A stretch of DNA of 64,000 bases. Origin: Dipteris shenzhenensis. Lineage: Eukaryota; Polypodiophyta; Polypodiopsida; Gleicheniales. Position numbers and translations under genes: made by a program. The notes under the pieces were generated by a model. It was not told where the DNA came from and did no database searches. It saw only the letters and a list, made by a program, of their open reading frames with translations. Location: NCBI GenBank assembly GCA_047967505.1, contig CM106540.1. One strand, 5' to 3'. Below are positions 37,794 through 49,540 of the stretch, piece by piece (position 1 is the first letter of the stretch; each line of letters begins with the position of its first letter).

Positions 37794-40462
37794 AGAACAT
37801 GCATGTCTCCTCTACCAAAGCAGATGCACATCTCCTTGGTACCCTTCATGTACCTCATGATGCACTTAACTGCCTCCCAATGCCTCTTTCCTGGATTAGC
37901 CATATACCGGCTAACAACTCCCACTGCAAATGCAATGTTTGGTCTAGCAGCTATCATAGCATACATAAGACTCCCAACTGCTGATGCATAAGGAACCTTG
38001 GCCATCATGGCCCTTTCCTCATCTGATTTGGGACTACCTGTATGACTCAGTTTCACATATGGAGGCAATGGAGTACTCACTGCCTTCCCCCCCTCCATAT
38101 TGAAGCGCTGCAATACTTTTGTAACATACTCTTTTTGTGAAAGCCAAAGGAGTTTCCTACTCCGATCACACGTGATGTGCATACCAAGAATATGACCTGC
38201 AAATCCCAAATCCTTCATATCAAAGGCCTCATGCAACTTGGCCTTTAATGCATCTAGCTCATAAGTATTCTTGCTAGCCAATAGCATATCATCCACATAT
38301 AGTGCCAAGATTATCAGGCTATTATCCTTACCCCTTTTAGTGTAGAGGCAGTGATCAATTTCACTCCTTCTAAAACCCTGGGACCGAATGAAAGCATCAA
38401 ACTTCTGATACCATTCTCTAGGCGCTTGCTTAAGACCATAGAGACTCTTCTTCAGCTTGCAAACTAAATGCTCTTTGCCCTTTTCTTCAAAGCCTTCCGG
38501 CTACACCATGTAAATTTCCTCATGCAAATCCCCATGCAAGAAAGCTGTCTTGACATTCATCTGCATAAGCTCCATATCCTCTGATGCCACTAGTCCAAGC
38601 ATGCATCTAAGTGTGGTCATCTTCACAACCCGAGAGAATATCTCATCAAAGTCCACACCCTTCTCTTGCTTGAACTCTTTAGCAACCAAACGGGCCTTGT
38701 ACCTAGGCACATCATCACCTGTGACCTTCATTTTGTGGACCCATTTACATGGCAATGCTTTCTTTTCATGTGGCAAAGAAACCAAGTCCCAAGTCTTATT
38801 CTTCATAAGTGAACTCATCTCTGATTGCATAGCATACTCCCACTTGCATTGATCCTCGTGCATCATAGCCTGTCTGTAGCAAGAAGGCTCCCCGCAATCA
38901 ATAAGCATCACATAGTCTACCCCTAGAACAAACTTATCAGGTGGTCTAGACACTCTAGATGATCTTCTCAAGGGCATTTCAGCTTGCTGTTCCACCTGCA
39001 TATCAGCCACATTTGGCTCATCATTTCCACCAATAGATGATCCATCATCTACCCTTGATTGTATACCTGTGGGAGTACTTGGTGGTACCATTTCTTGCAC
39101 ATTTGGTGCATGGACAGCTTGATGTCTATCAACATATGCAGGTGGATTCACATCTTGGAAAGTGATTCTCCTCATTTCCACATCCCTCATGGGTGCCTTA
39201 TGCATCTTCTTCTCATTGAAGACTACATCATGGCTCTGTATGATCTTCTTTGCTTCTGGATCCCAGAGACGATAGCCCATCTCTCCACTTTCACCATAAC
39301 CCAGAAAGATGCATTTCCTAGACTTAGGATCTAGCTTCTTTCGAAGCTCTTTTGGCACATGTGCATATGCCTCACACCCAAATATACGCAAATGAGAGTA
39401 AGAGGGCTTCTTGCCACTCCATGCCTCTTCAGAAATGCCACCATTTAAACTCTTAGGTGATCTATTGATCACATGCACTGCAGTCTTCATTGCCTTAGCC
39501 CAAAAACCACAAAAAAGACTTGCATTTGAAAGCATGCATTGCAACCTTTCTTGAATGGTATGGTTCATCTTTTTTGCAACTCGATTTTGCTCTGGAGTAC
39601 GAGGGGATGTGAGCTCCCTCTTAATCCCACGTGTATCACAGAAATGCTAAAAGTCATGAGAGAGATACTCTCCACCATTGTCAGTCCGTAGGCATTTAAG
39701 CGTTCTACCTGACTGATTCTCAACCAAGGCCAGCCATTTTTGAAATACCTGGAACACATCACTCTTCCGAGCTATAGCATGAGCCAGTTTTTTGCAGTGA
39801 CAATATTTTGCAATGTTCTATAATGGCGTCTAATTCTCTTTCACAGATTGTCACTGAGAAGCTAGCCCACACTTTCCTAGTTGCATCATCAATGAATGTC
39901 ACATAGTATTCAGTCCCGCCTAATGACCGTGTAGGCATGGAACCACATACGTCTGAATGCACCAAATCAAGCTTTTCAAACTCTTTCTTTCCCCTTCTTT
40001 TATGGGCTGATTTAGTATGCTTCCCATAGAGATAGTGCTCAGAAAATTCAAAATCAGAGAAACTCAAATGCAGTACATAACCCAAACGGCATAAGAGTTT
40101 CATTCCATTCTGGCTCATGTGCCCCAACCTACAATGCCACAAAGAAGTGCTTGGCTGCTCGGTTATTGCAACAACATGATCAAATACCCCTGATACATGT
40201 AAGGGATACAAAGTCCCACACTTGGCACCCTTGGCCAAAAGCATAGAGCCCTTTTGAATTTTCCAACTCTGAAAGCCAAAAGTGGTGTGGAAACCAGCAT
40301 CATCTAGCTGACCCACTGAAATAAGACTCTTGGTCAACTTAAGCACATGTCTCACATGTTTCAAAACAAATGTAGACCCATTTGCAAAAGAAAACTTTAT
40401 GTCACCTACTCCCACTATGTCACATGCATAGTCATTTCCAAGATGCACACAACCTATCTTTC
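37794..40462 (-). pseudogene. Outer copia family A copy: integrase to RNase H part
   Basis: This is the 3' part of a minus-strand copia polyprotein. From right to left it holds protease downstream sequence (VHLGNDYACDIVG, about 40440), GAG-pre-integrase WHCRLGHMSQNG (about 40120), integrase ([29 protein letters not shown]), the RT core (CKWVHKMK, YKARLVAK), YVDD (38286-38297) and the start of RNase H up to GRGDMHVL at about 37795, where it is truncated against gypsy sequence. Defects are a 78-bp insertion at 39786-39863, a TAG inside SHDF.HF near 39650, and TAG at 38501-38503. The gag part continues to the right of the nested element at 46193-47107. No LTR of this copy remains. Confidence 0.9.
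39786..39863 (+). repeat. 78-bp fragment of copia family B inserted in family A
   Basis: The other family A copies read straight through here (ATAGCATAAGCCCACACTTTCC). In this copy a 78-bp segment interrupts the integrase codons. It matches 60769-60847 of the family B element, including TTTTTTGCAGTGACA, the gag ATG context and TCTCTTTCACAGATTGTCAC, with a few substitutions. The insert is antisense to its host element. AGCC is present on both sides (39782-39785 and 39864-39867) but only once in other copies, so a short duplication accompanied the insertion. Confidence 0.85.
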
Positions 40463-40643
40463 TGAGAGTGCTCTCAACGGAAGCAAGAACGGAAGAAGGA
40501 GAGAGAGAGAGAGAGGGAGACAGAGAGCCACACAAGTTTTGGTGGGTGCAGAACCACCCTAATCTTCTTTTTCATTCATTTATATATGTGTTTGAGTATT
40601 GTACATAACCGGGGTTAAGGCACAGTGACCTTTAACCCCCACA
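40463..40643 (-). repeat. 3' LTR of nested copia family A element
   Basis: 181 bp. On the minus strand it begins TGTGGGGGTTAAAGG and ends GAGAGCACTCTCA. It includes TATATAAATGAATG (promoter-like, about 40573-40586) and a (CT)n tract near its end. It differs from the partner LTR at two positions (CAGAACC versus CAAAACC and AACCGGGG versus AACTGGGG on the plus strand). Confidence 0.95.
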
Positions 40644-40696
40644 ACCTCCCACTTAAAGGACAATGTGCCTTTAAGAGAGAACAACTAGTGAGCATA

Positions 40697-43600
40697 CTAT
40701 CCAATGCCCATCAATACACGACAATACTCAAACCGCTGACTAGGTAGACTCTTCGTCAGCATATCTGCAGGGTTATCATCTGTATGAACCTTGACAAGCT
40801 CTATGCGCTTGTCCTCAAGTACCTCCCTGATGAAATGGTACCTGACCTCAATGTGTTTGGTCTTTGCATGAAAGACCGGATTCCGTGCTACCTGAATAGC
40901 ACTCATGGAATCACTATGCAATGTCGGTACACCTGTATGAATCCCCAAATCTCCCACTAGCCGATCAAGCCATGTAGCCTCCTTGCAACCCTCTGTGGCT
41001 GCAACATACTCAGCCTCTGTGGTAGACAAAGCAACGTACTTCTGTGTGCGAGACATCCACGACACTGCACCACCTGTGGATTAGCCATATAGCGGCTAAC
41101 AACTCCCACTGCAAATGCAATGTCTGGTCTAGTAGCTATCAAAGCATACATTAGACTCCCAACTGCTGATGCATAAGGAACCTTGGCCATCATGGCCCTT
41201 TCCTCAACTGATTTGGGACTATCTGTATGACTCACTTTCACATATGGAGGCAATGGAGTACTCACTGCCTTCCCCCCCTCCATATTGTAACATACTCTTT
41301 TTGTGAAAGCCTAAGGAGTTTCCTACTCCGATCACGCGTGATGCGCATACCAAGAATATGACCTGCAAGTCCCAAATCCTTCATATCAAAGGCCTCATGC
41401 AACTTGGCCTTTAATGCATCTAGCTCATAAGTATTCTTGCTAGCCAATAGCATATCATCCACATATAGTGCCAAGATTATCAGGCTATTATCCTTAGCCC
41501 TTTTAGTGTAGAGGCAGTGATCAATTTCACTCCTTCTGAAACCCTGGGACCGAATGAAAGCATCAAACTTCTAATACCATTCTCTAGGTGCTTGCTTAAG
41601 ACCATAGAGACTCTTCTTCAGCTTGCAAACTAAATGCTCTTTCCCTTTTCTTCAAAGCCTTCCGGCTGCACCATGTAAATTTCCTCATGCAAATCCCCAT
41701 GCAAGAAAGCTGTCTTGACATCCATTTGCATAAGCTCCATATCCTCTGATGCCACTAGTCCAAGCATGCATCTAAGTGTGGTCATCTTCACAACCAGAGA
41801 GAATATCTCATCAAAGTCCACACCCTTCTCTTGCTTGAACCCTTTAGCAACCAAACGGGCCTTGTACCTAGGCACATCATCACCTGTGACCTTCATTTTG
41901 TAGACCCATTTACATGGCAATGCTTTCTTTCCATGTGGCAAAGAAACCAAGTCCCAAGTCTTATTCTTCATAAGTGAACTCATCTCTGATTGCATAGCAT
42001 ACTCCCACTTGCGTTGATCCTCACGCATCATAGCCTCTCTGTAGCAAGAAGGCTCCCCGCAATCAGTAAGCATCACATAGTCTACCCCTGGAACAAACCT
42101 ATCAGGCGGTCTAGACACTCTAGATGATCTTCTCAAGGGCATTTCAGCTTGCTGTCCCACTTGCATATCAGCCACATTTGGCTCATCATTTCCACCAATA
42201 GATGATCCATCATCTACCCTTGATTGTATACCTGTGGGAGTACTTGGTGGTACCATTTCTTACACATTTGGTGCATGGACAGCTCGCTGTCTATCAACAT
42301 ATGCAGGTGGATTCACATCCTGGAAAGTGATTCTCCTCATTTCCACATCCCTCATGGGTGCCATATGCATCTTCTTCTCATTGAAGACCACATCATGGCT
42401 ACGTATGATCTTCTTTGCTTCTGGATCCCAAAGACGATAGCCCATCTCTCCACTTTCACCATAACCCAGAAAGATGCATTTCCTAGACTTAGGATCTAGC
42501 TTCTTTCGAAGCTCTTTTGGCACATGTGCATATGCCTCACACCCAAATATACGCAAATGAGAGTAAGAGGGCTTCTTGCCACTCCATGCCTCTTCAGGAA
42601 TATCACCATCCAAACTCTTACTAGGTGATCTATTGATCACATGCACTGCAGTCTTCATTGCCTCAGCCCAAAAACCACCAGAAAGACTTGCATTGGAAAG
42701 CATGCATTGCAACCTTTCTTGAATGGTACGGTTCATCTTTTCTGCAACTGGATTTTGCTCTGGAGTACGAGGTGATGTGAGCTCCCTCTTAATCCCACGT
42801 GTATCACAGAAATGCTAAAAGTCATGAGAGAGATACTCTCCACCATTGTCAGTCCGTAGGCATTTAAGCGTTCTACCTGACTGATTCTCAACCAAGGCCA
42901 GCCATTTCTGAAATACCTGGAACACATCACTCTTCCGAGCTATAGCATAAGCCCACACTTTCCTAGTTGCATCATCAATGAATGTCACATAGTATTCAGC
43001 CCCGCCTAATGACCGTGTAGGCATGGGACCACATATGTCTGAATGCACCAAATCAAGCATTTCAAACTCTTTCTTTCCCCTTCTTTTATGGGCTGATTTA
43101 GTCTGCTTCCCATAGAGACAGTGCTCACAAAATTCAAAATCAGAGAAACTCAAATGCGGTACATAACCCAAACGGCATAAGAGTTTCATTCCATTTTGGC
43201 TCATGTGCCCCAACCTGCAATGCCACAAAGAAGTGCTTGGCTACTCGGTTATTGCAACAACATGATCAAATACCCCTGATACATGTAAGGGATACAAAGT
43301 CCCACACTTGGCACCCCTAGCCAAAAGCATAGAGCCCTTTTGAATTTTCCAACTTTGAAAGACAAAAGTGGTGTGAAAACCAACATCATCTAGCTGACCC
43401 ACTGAAATAAGACTCTTGGTCAACTTAGGCACATGTCTCACATGTTTCAAAACAAATGCAGACCCATTTGCAAAAGAAAACTTTATGTCACCTGCTCCCA
43501 CTATGTCACATGCATAGTCATTTCCAAGATGCACACAACCTGTCTTTCCACTGTCATAAGTGGAGAACCATTCCCTATGGGGAGTAACATGGAATGAAGC

Positions 43601-44571
43601 ACCAGAATCCAAAATCCAATCTTGGGAATATGCATCATGTGAAGTGGTAAGCAACTCTGTAGATAAACTAGACATGAAGAGAACATCATTGTCACCATCA
43701 CGTGTGACTGCATTGATCTCCTCGATCTTCACTTTTCCTTTGTCCTCCCTTGGACTCTCTTCCTTTTGATTTGCACCCCAATTTGCATTCTTTTTCTTAT
43801 CCTTTTGCTCTCTTTTCAGCTTGTAGCAATCCTTTTTCATATGGCCCTTCTTGCCACAGTGGTAACACTCAATGTTCCGTGCCCTGGATTTGTTGCTACG
43901 AGACTTCCCTCTTTCTTGGGACTTCCCCCTGAACTGTGATCTGCCCCTTTGCACATTTAAGGCTGCATCCTGCTTGTTGCCATCCATAGACTTCCGTCTA
44001 ATCTCCTTGGCCAACAAGCTACTCACAACATCATCAAATTTCAGTACTCCACCAGGTGCAGAGTTACTGACAGCTGTACGGAAGGATCCCATGAGGATGG
44101 CAATGAACATAAGAGAAATATTGCCTTAGTCTCCACATCAAAATTCATTTTTTGAGCCTGAAGCTAGCTGAAAATAATATTGAATTCATTCAAGTGAGAA
44201 GCAATGGAGACCCCTTCCTTCATCTGCAGCTCAAACAACCTCTTCATGAGGTAAACTTTATTAGAGGCATTTTCCTTCTCATAAGTGGCACACAGTTTCT
44301 TCCACAAATCTTCTGTAGTCTGCTCATTTACTACTGTGAAATAAACTGACTCTGCAAGATGAAGTCTAATAGTAGACTTTGCTAATGCATCCAACTCGTT
44401 CCAATCATCCTCAAACATATTTGCAGCCTTAGCTTCAATCCCTGCCAAGGGTTTAATCTGCTTCTTTTGAATAAGGACATCCCTTATCTGTTCTTTCCAC
44501 AAAGAAAAGTTTGTCCCATCAAACTTTTTAATGCTGAAAAACTCCTTTTCAGACATGGAAGAGGATGCCAT
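40697..44571 (-). pseudogene. Copia family A gag-pol of the nested element, broken
   Basis: The minus-strand polyprotein starts at MASSSMSEKEFF (44571). Domains in order are: gag (UBN2-type, 44571 to about 44000), zinc knuckle CYHCGKKGHMKKDC (about 43830-43872), protease DSGASFHVT (about 43590-43615), GAG-pre-integrase WHCRLGH (about 43210), and integrase ([38 protein letters not shown]). RT follows with CKWVYKMK (about 41895) and YVDD (about 41456-41467), then RNase H ending ALSTTEAEYVA to MGIG. Breaks are: TAG 44164-44166; a 1-bp loss near 44086; TAG 43241-43243; TAG 42815-42817; TAA 42260-42262; a 1-bp loss near 41641; a 19-bp loss near 41287 at a TTG microhomology; and a deletion of roughly 170 bp in RNase H near 41080, where YMANP joins directly to SWMSRT. 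It cannot encode a functional polyprotein. Confidence 0.93.
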
Positions 44572-45997
44572 GATGCAAATAAAGCAAAATCCCAAATGCT
44601 AGTGCCTCAAGAGAGAATCACACCAAATACCAGGTGCACCCAAATGTGTATGCCACAATAGAGTGAAATATCACCAAAATTCAAAGCTCAAAGCATCAAA
44701 AGATGCATCTGACTCATGTGCATATACTATGCATCCATATGAGCAAATCTGGCCCAAAAGAAAATGCCAATAAGTGCCAAATGACTCAAGCATAAACACT
44801 GTCCACTGGCATATGCATCAATAATGTCTCATCCAAGAGAGCATAGCACTATCAGTGCATCACCTGCAATGTTTCAAAGCTGTCCCTCAGCATAAAATAG
44901 CATCCATGTGCAAAGCGTCCATAAAAAATAGCATCCCACAAGGCAATTTGGGCCTATCAGCGCATCCAACAAGGACCGCAATGCATCCAAATGGCCTATA
45001 AATCATCCATTGCAACCCAATGCATACCACGAATGAGCGCACACTGTTCAAACTGCAACCAGAGTGATCTGCATAAGGTATGCTCAAGAAATCATAGTTC
45101 CACGGTAATGAGCGCTACTCAAAATAGAACCTGAGATGCTTCAAAACATGGGCGCCATTGCATAATCGGACTCAGCAAGAAAATCTGCAAATATCTCTCT
45201 TCTGCCAGAACTCCAAAATCCCAACCGATGAGTGAGAAATGGGAGTCAACACTTATCCACCGCCATGTGGCATAAATCTAAGGTTTCAAAACCTTAGTAT
45301 GAAAAATGCATAACAGAGAGACGAAATCGAATACACAGAGATTTATAACTCTAAAAATCCTCCACCGAATCGCGCAAGAACTGATAGGTAGGGGTTTTTG
45401 GGCATCCGGAACGCAATGGGACAGATGGTTTTGGAAACCGTGGTCTCAATCACTGGGTCCAACACACGGACTGAAAAACGTTTTTGGAACCAGAGCTATC
45501 TGTAAACTCCACCGGAGTGTGAATGATGAGCAACATAGAAGTTTTAGGACCTCCTGAGTCCACCGGAACTGACAGATCTGCAAATGGTTGCTCCAAACTT
45601 GAGTTCCAACACCCGGGCAAAAAACGCAGGAACTGACACAGTGACTCAGAAATCCAATGAAATGATCCCAGATTCAGGAATGAAGGTGTTTCCAGGCTCC
45701 TGAAGTAATGTGGACACCAAAAGCAAGCAATAGTTGCCTCTACAAGTCAATACGGAGTCTCTGTCATCGAACGGAACAGGGAAAAGCTCAAAAAAACGAC
45801 TTTTTCTTTGAAAGCTCTTAACAGGCTCTCAAAACCACTTCGCAAAGCCAAAGTGACTTTTCCAAAGGTTCCTCCAAGGTCTCTGCACACTCGGATGCAA
45901 GTAAAGTCGCCCACAAAGCTTCCCACAGAGCTTCTCCTTCCTCCCACAGAGCTGCTGAGCTTCCAAGCATTCACGCACACTCAGCTAGATCACCCGG
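44572..45997 (-). other. 1.4-kb untranslated leader of nested copia element
   Basis: Between the primer-binding site and the gag start lies about 1,430 bp without coding potential. It contains many ATGCAT, GGATGC and TGGCATTTT words. The same leader (about 1,390 bp) precedes gag in the plus-strand copy at 51468-52853, so it is a conserved family trait. It may hold the packaging and dimerisation signals; that is inference. Confidence 0.7.
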
Positions 45998-46011
45998 GCT
46001 CTGATACCAAT

Positions 46012-46192
46012 TGAGAGTGCTCTCAACGGAAGCAAGAACGGAAGAAGGAGAGAGAGAGAGAGAGGGAGACAGAGAGCCACACAAGTTTTGGTGGGTGCAA
46101 AACCACCCTAATCTTCTTTTTCATTCATTTATATATGTGTTTGAGTATTGTACATAACTGGGGTTAAGGCACAGTGACCTTTAACCCCCACA
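46012..46192 (-). repeat. 5' LTR of nested copia family A element
   Basis: 181 bp with TG...CA termini, followed (minus strand) by AT and the primer-binding site TGGTATCAGAGC at 45998-46009. See the element entry for the comparison with the 3' LTR. Confidence 0.95.
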
Positions 46193-47107
46193 CTTTCCAC
46201 TATCATAAGTGGAGAACCATTCCCTATGGGGAGTAACATGGAATGAAGCACCAGAATCTGAAATCCAATCCTGGGAATATGCATCATCTGAAGTGGTAAG
46301 CAACTCTGCAGATAAACTAGACATGAAGAGAACGTCATTGTCACTATCATGTGTGACTGCATTGATCTCCTCGATCTTCACTTTTCCTTTGTCCTCCCTT
46401 GGACTCTCTTCCTTTTGATTTGCACCCCAATTTGCATTCTTTTTCTTATCCTTTTGCTCTCTTTTCAACTTGTAGCAATCCTTTTTCATATGGCCCTTCT
46501 TGCCACAGTGGTAACACTCAATGTTCTATGCCCTGGATTTGCTACAAGACTTCCCTCTTTCTTGGGACTTCCCCTTGAACTGTGATATGCCCCCTTGCAC
46601 ATTTAAGGTTGCATCTTGCTTGTTGCCGTCCATAGACTTCCGGCCAACAAGCTACCCACAACATCATCAAATTTCAGTATTCCACCAGGTGCAGAGTTAC
46701 TGACAGCTATACGGAAGGTATCCCATGAGGATGGCAATGAACATAAGAGAAATATTGCCTTAGTCTCCATATCAAAATTCATCTTCTGAGCCTGAAGCTG
46801 GATGAAAATAATATTGAATTCATTCAAGTGAGAAGCAATGGAGACCCCTTCCTTCATCTGTAGCTCAAACAACCTCTTCATGAGGTAAACTTTATTAGAG
46901 GCAGTTTCCTTCTCATAAGTGGCACACAGTTTCTTCCACAATCTTCCGTAGTCTGCTCATTTACTACTGTGAAATAAACTGACTCTGCAAGATGAAGTCT
47001 AATAGTAGACTTTGCTAATGCATCCAACTCATTCCAATCATCCTCAGACATATTTGCAGGCTTAGATTCAATACCTGCCAAGGGTTTAATTTGCTTCTTT
47101 TGAATAA
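46193..47107 (-). pseudogene. Outer copia family A copy: gag part
   Basis: This is the 5' part of the copy split by the nested element. On the minus strand it carries gag from LAGIESKPANMSEDDWNELD (about 47080) through FNIIFIQLQAQ, KFDDVVGSLL, the zinc knuckle CYHCGKKGHMKKDC (about 46465-46510) and the protease DSGASFHVT to STYDSGK at the insertion site. It lacks the first gag residues: the family sequence stops at about 47107 in IQKKQIKP. Defects are a frameshift near 46940 in WKKLC and a loss in the LLA..EEIR region near 46640. Unlike the nested copy it keeps Gln in the IIFxQLQ position. Confidence 0.9.
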
Positions 47108-47242
47108 GCTGTGAAATGGATGGACGGAAAATTTCTCTCTCAAGGGATGGAAATTTGCTCTCAATCTAAAACTAAAACTAACCTAGGAGAAAACATGTGC
47201 TCCTAAGGCAAGCCTACAACTAATCTAGGAGACTGCACCTAT

Positions 47243-47634
47243 GTTCTGATACCATGAGAAAACATATGTGCCTCAGGATCTATGGAGCGCTCTAAGGTGG
47301 ATGGAACCTATGTGGAAACATGATGAAGAGAATGCTCATGACATGTACCTCAAGTCAATTAGGTTCCAAGATAGATTAGCTTGGACTCATAAACAGAATC
47401 TTAAGTGAATGTGCATTTCTTCTACTCAACAATACATAAGAGGCCTCTTATATAGAGAGTGCCCTTAGAATAGTCAACACATGTGGGATCCTCTGGTCCA
47501 CATCTCTCCTTGTGGATGCCCTCAATCCACATCTTCACCTCTTGTAGTCCACATCCTAGGGTGGCTACTTTAATACATTCCTTAGCACATACCTTTGCCT
47601 CTAATTCATGTGCTCATAGCACCATATCTCAACA
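47243..47634 (-). mobile_element. LTR with primer-binding site, non-autonomous family
   Basis: Positions 47255-47634 (380 bp) read on the minus strand from TGTTGAGATATGG to GTTTTCTCA. They are followed at once by TGGTATCAGAAC (47243-47254), a primer-binding site with one change from the usual motif. A TATA-like TCTATATAAG lies at about 47449-47458 (minus). This is a 5' LTR with about 135 bp of leader left (47108-47242) before truncation against copia gag. Its U3 half is clearly related to the LTRs at 55449-55790 and 57611-57835, while the R/U5 half differs. The flank to the right is also purine-rich on the minus strand, so a 3' LTR role cannot be excluded. Confidence 0.7.
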
Positions 47635-48197
47635 CTTCCTCCCCACCATCTCCACTTTTTCCGTCCATCCCCCATCTCCCCCACTCAAGGTGACCATCCT
47701 TTTCCCCTCCACCATCTCTCTACCTCTCTCTACACCCCATCTTCCCCTTTTGCCCTCCACCTCAACCCCCCATCTCCTCTGCCACCCCCCATCTCCTCCA
47801 ACCCCCCATCTCCATCACGCTCCACTCCACCATCTCTCTATCTCTCTCTACCATCTCTCTATCTCTCTCTACCCCCCATCACCCTCCCCTCCACCATCTC
47901 TCTACCTCTCTTCCCCCCATCTCCTCCACCCCCCCCATCTCCACCACCACCCCCTTTTATCCCTTCCCCCCCTCCAATCTCCCTCCCTCCCCCCCCCTTC
48001 CTCCACCCCCCTCCACTCCCCCACCCCCACCCCTCTCCCCCCCTCCAATCTTTCCCCCCCTCCCCTCCTCCACCTCCACCCCCCTTCCCTCCCTTTTTCC
48101 CCCCTCCACCTCCAACCCCCAACCCCCATTCCCTCCCCCCCCCTCCACTCCCCCCCTCTCTCCACCATCCCCTCCACCCACCCCCTTCACCCCCTCC

Positions 48198-48246
<49 letters not shown>

Positions 48247-48260
48247 TCCCCCCCTCTCCC
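47635..48260. repeat. 630-bp polypyrimidine tract
   Basis: The plus strand is almost entirely C and T, built from CCCCCATCTCC, CTCCACC and CCCTCC words with long C-runs, ending in (CT)n at about 48207-48241. On the minus strand it is G-rich with many runs of three or more G. Long open frames on both strands (such as 47483-48301) are products of this composition and are not genes. Confidence 0.9.
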
Positions 48261-49540
48261 TCCCTACCCACTCGACCTACTCTCCCTACGTCCCTAACTA
48301 AGCAAGGGTTTAAGCCCTTGCTAGCCTTAAGGCTGCAAGGCAGCCCGACGTGTGCAATGCCAGAAGCGGCGGTGCGCCAGCCCCGCCCCAAGCTTGCTGC
48401 CCCGAGCTACCTCCTTCTGCCCCGCCTCCTCCCACTTGCACGATGGCCAGCCCGGCTAGCCTCCACCATAGCCTAGGCCATCAAAGGCCTTAAGTCTCTC
48501 CAACAAAAACTCCTCCCCCTCGTCCTCACCCCCCCCTCCTACATCTTCAAACCCCCCACCCACCTCCAAACCTCAATCGCGCCGCTGTTGCACACCCCCT
48601 CCCCTTTTTTATTTTTATTTAAAAAAAAAGGGATAAACTAACCCTAAACAAACTAATCGTAGTTAGGTTAGTTGAACTTAGGTTAGGTTATTTGATCATC
48701 GATTAGGTTAGTTGACCATAGGTTAGGCTAGCTGACTATAGAGTTAGCTTAAGTTAACTGTGGATCAGTTAGTAACTAACTTTAGTTACTTGGACTAACT
48801 ACAGTCACACTAACTGATATAGTTAGATAAACTAAGTTAGGCTAAGGACTAGTTACAGTAACTGAGTCCCAACGTTAACATTTAGCTCACTACCCTAGTT
48901 AGGTCAAAGGTTTAGGACCATTCACACTTGGACCTAAAGACAAAAGGGCCCCTAAATTCCCGTAACTTTGAGGGTCCATAAGTTGCTTATTTGGGACCCA
49001 AATTGGAACCAGATTGAACCACAACTTCACACACGGAACCATTGAGCTACGAGAAATTTTTCCAACCAATCCCACACCATGTAGGCATCCATAACACTCA
49101 TCAATTTATGCCCCCATGTGGGGCCCGTTTTCGCACTATTTCGCTCATAAGATTCCACCGTGACCTCCGATTGGCAATCCATCTGCACCGGCACATTTTT
49201 CCACTCACGTGGAACAATCCTAGGTACATTTGTAGCACGACAGTCCTTACGACACTAATGCATCTCTAACCCCCTAACAATTTTTACTCCTTTGGGAACC
49301 CGTATCATGGCCGTTTGAAGACCAAATAGCACCCAGTTGACGCCAAGATTCACGCACGCAACATACAATCTCAAATGATAATTTTCAAGTCTTTTTACCA
49401 TCATTTTCAATCTCCGTAGTCGCCATTACACAGGCATTGATTTTGACTTGTCGATTGCATATTTTTTGCCATTATCGGGCTACGAAGGTCAAAATCAATT
49501 GCAAATTTCAAAGTCAAAGGCACTCTATTGATACACTTAA
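48261..49540. other. GC-rich hairpins, then a GTTAG/CTAAC-rich segment
   Basis: 48296-48620 is GC-rich with nested inverted repeats: AGCAAGGG...CCCTTGCT at about 48301-48322 and AGCCTTAAGGCT at about 48323-48334. 48630-48900 is dense in GTTAG and its complement CTAAC, as in AGTTAGGTTAGTTGAAC and ATTAGGTTAGTTGACCATA, in both orientations. A similar CTAACC-rich segment lies at 56285-56420 inside a non-autonomous LTR element. 48900-49540 shows nothing I can name. Confidence 0.5.

Larger units (their letters stand above)
40458..46197 (-). mobile_element. Structurally complete copia family A element (nested)
   Basis: The element spans 40463-46192 (5,730 bp), minus orientation. The 5' LTR is 46012-46192 and the 3' LTR 40463-40643, each 181 bp, TG...CA ended, differing at two positions. 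CTTTC flanks it at 40458-40462 and 46193-46197. The primer-binding site TGGTATCAGAGC (minus strand) is at 45998-46009, two bases from the LTR. The polypurine tract reads AAGTGGGAGGT next to the 3' LTR (40644-40654). It inserted into the protease region of another family A copy, splitting the Ser-Gly-Lys / Gly-Cys stretch of TYDSGKTGCVHLG. The very similar LTRs imply a recent insertion although the coding region is defective. Confidence 0.95.

Noticed and set aside
38550-39334. Plus-strand frames opposite the copia polyproteins (also at 42224-42499, 58044-58289, 59383-59592)
   Set aside because: They are antisense shadows that recur because the underlying family A sequence recurs.
47483-48391. 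A 272-codon plus-strand frame and three overlapping minus-strand frames
   Set aside because: Pro/Ser/Leu-rich or Gly/Arg/Glu-rich output is the trivial product of the polypyrimidine tract.
49331-49347. Gypsy primer-binding site on the minus strand (TTGGCGTCAACTGGG)
   Set aside because: It resembles a known type of plant gypsy primer site, but there is no LTR end beside it and the nearby gypsy gag remnant is on the opposite strand.
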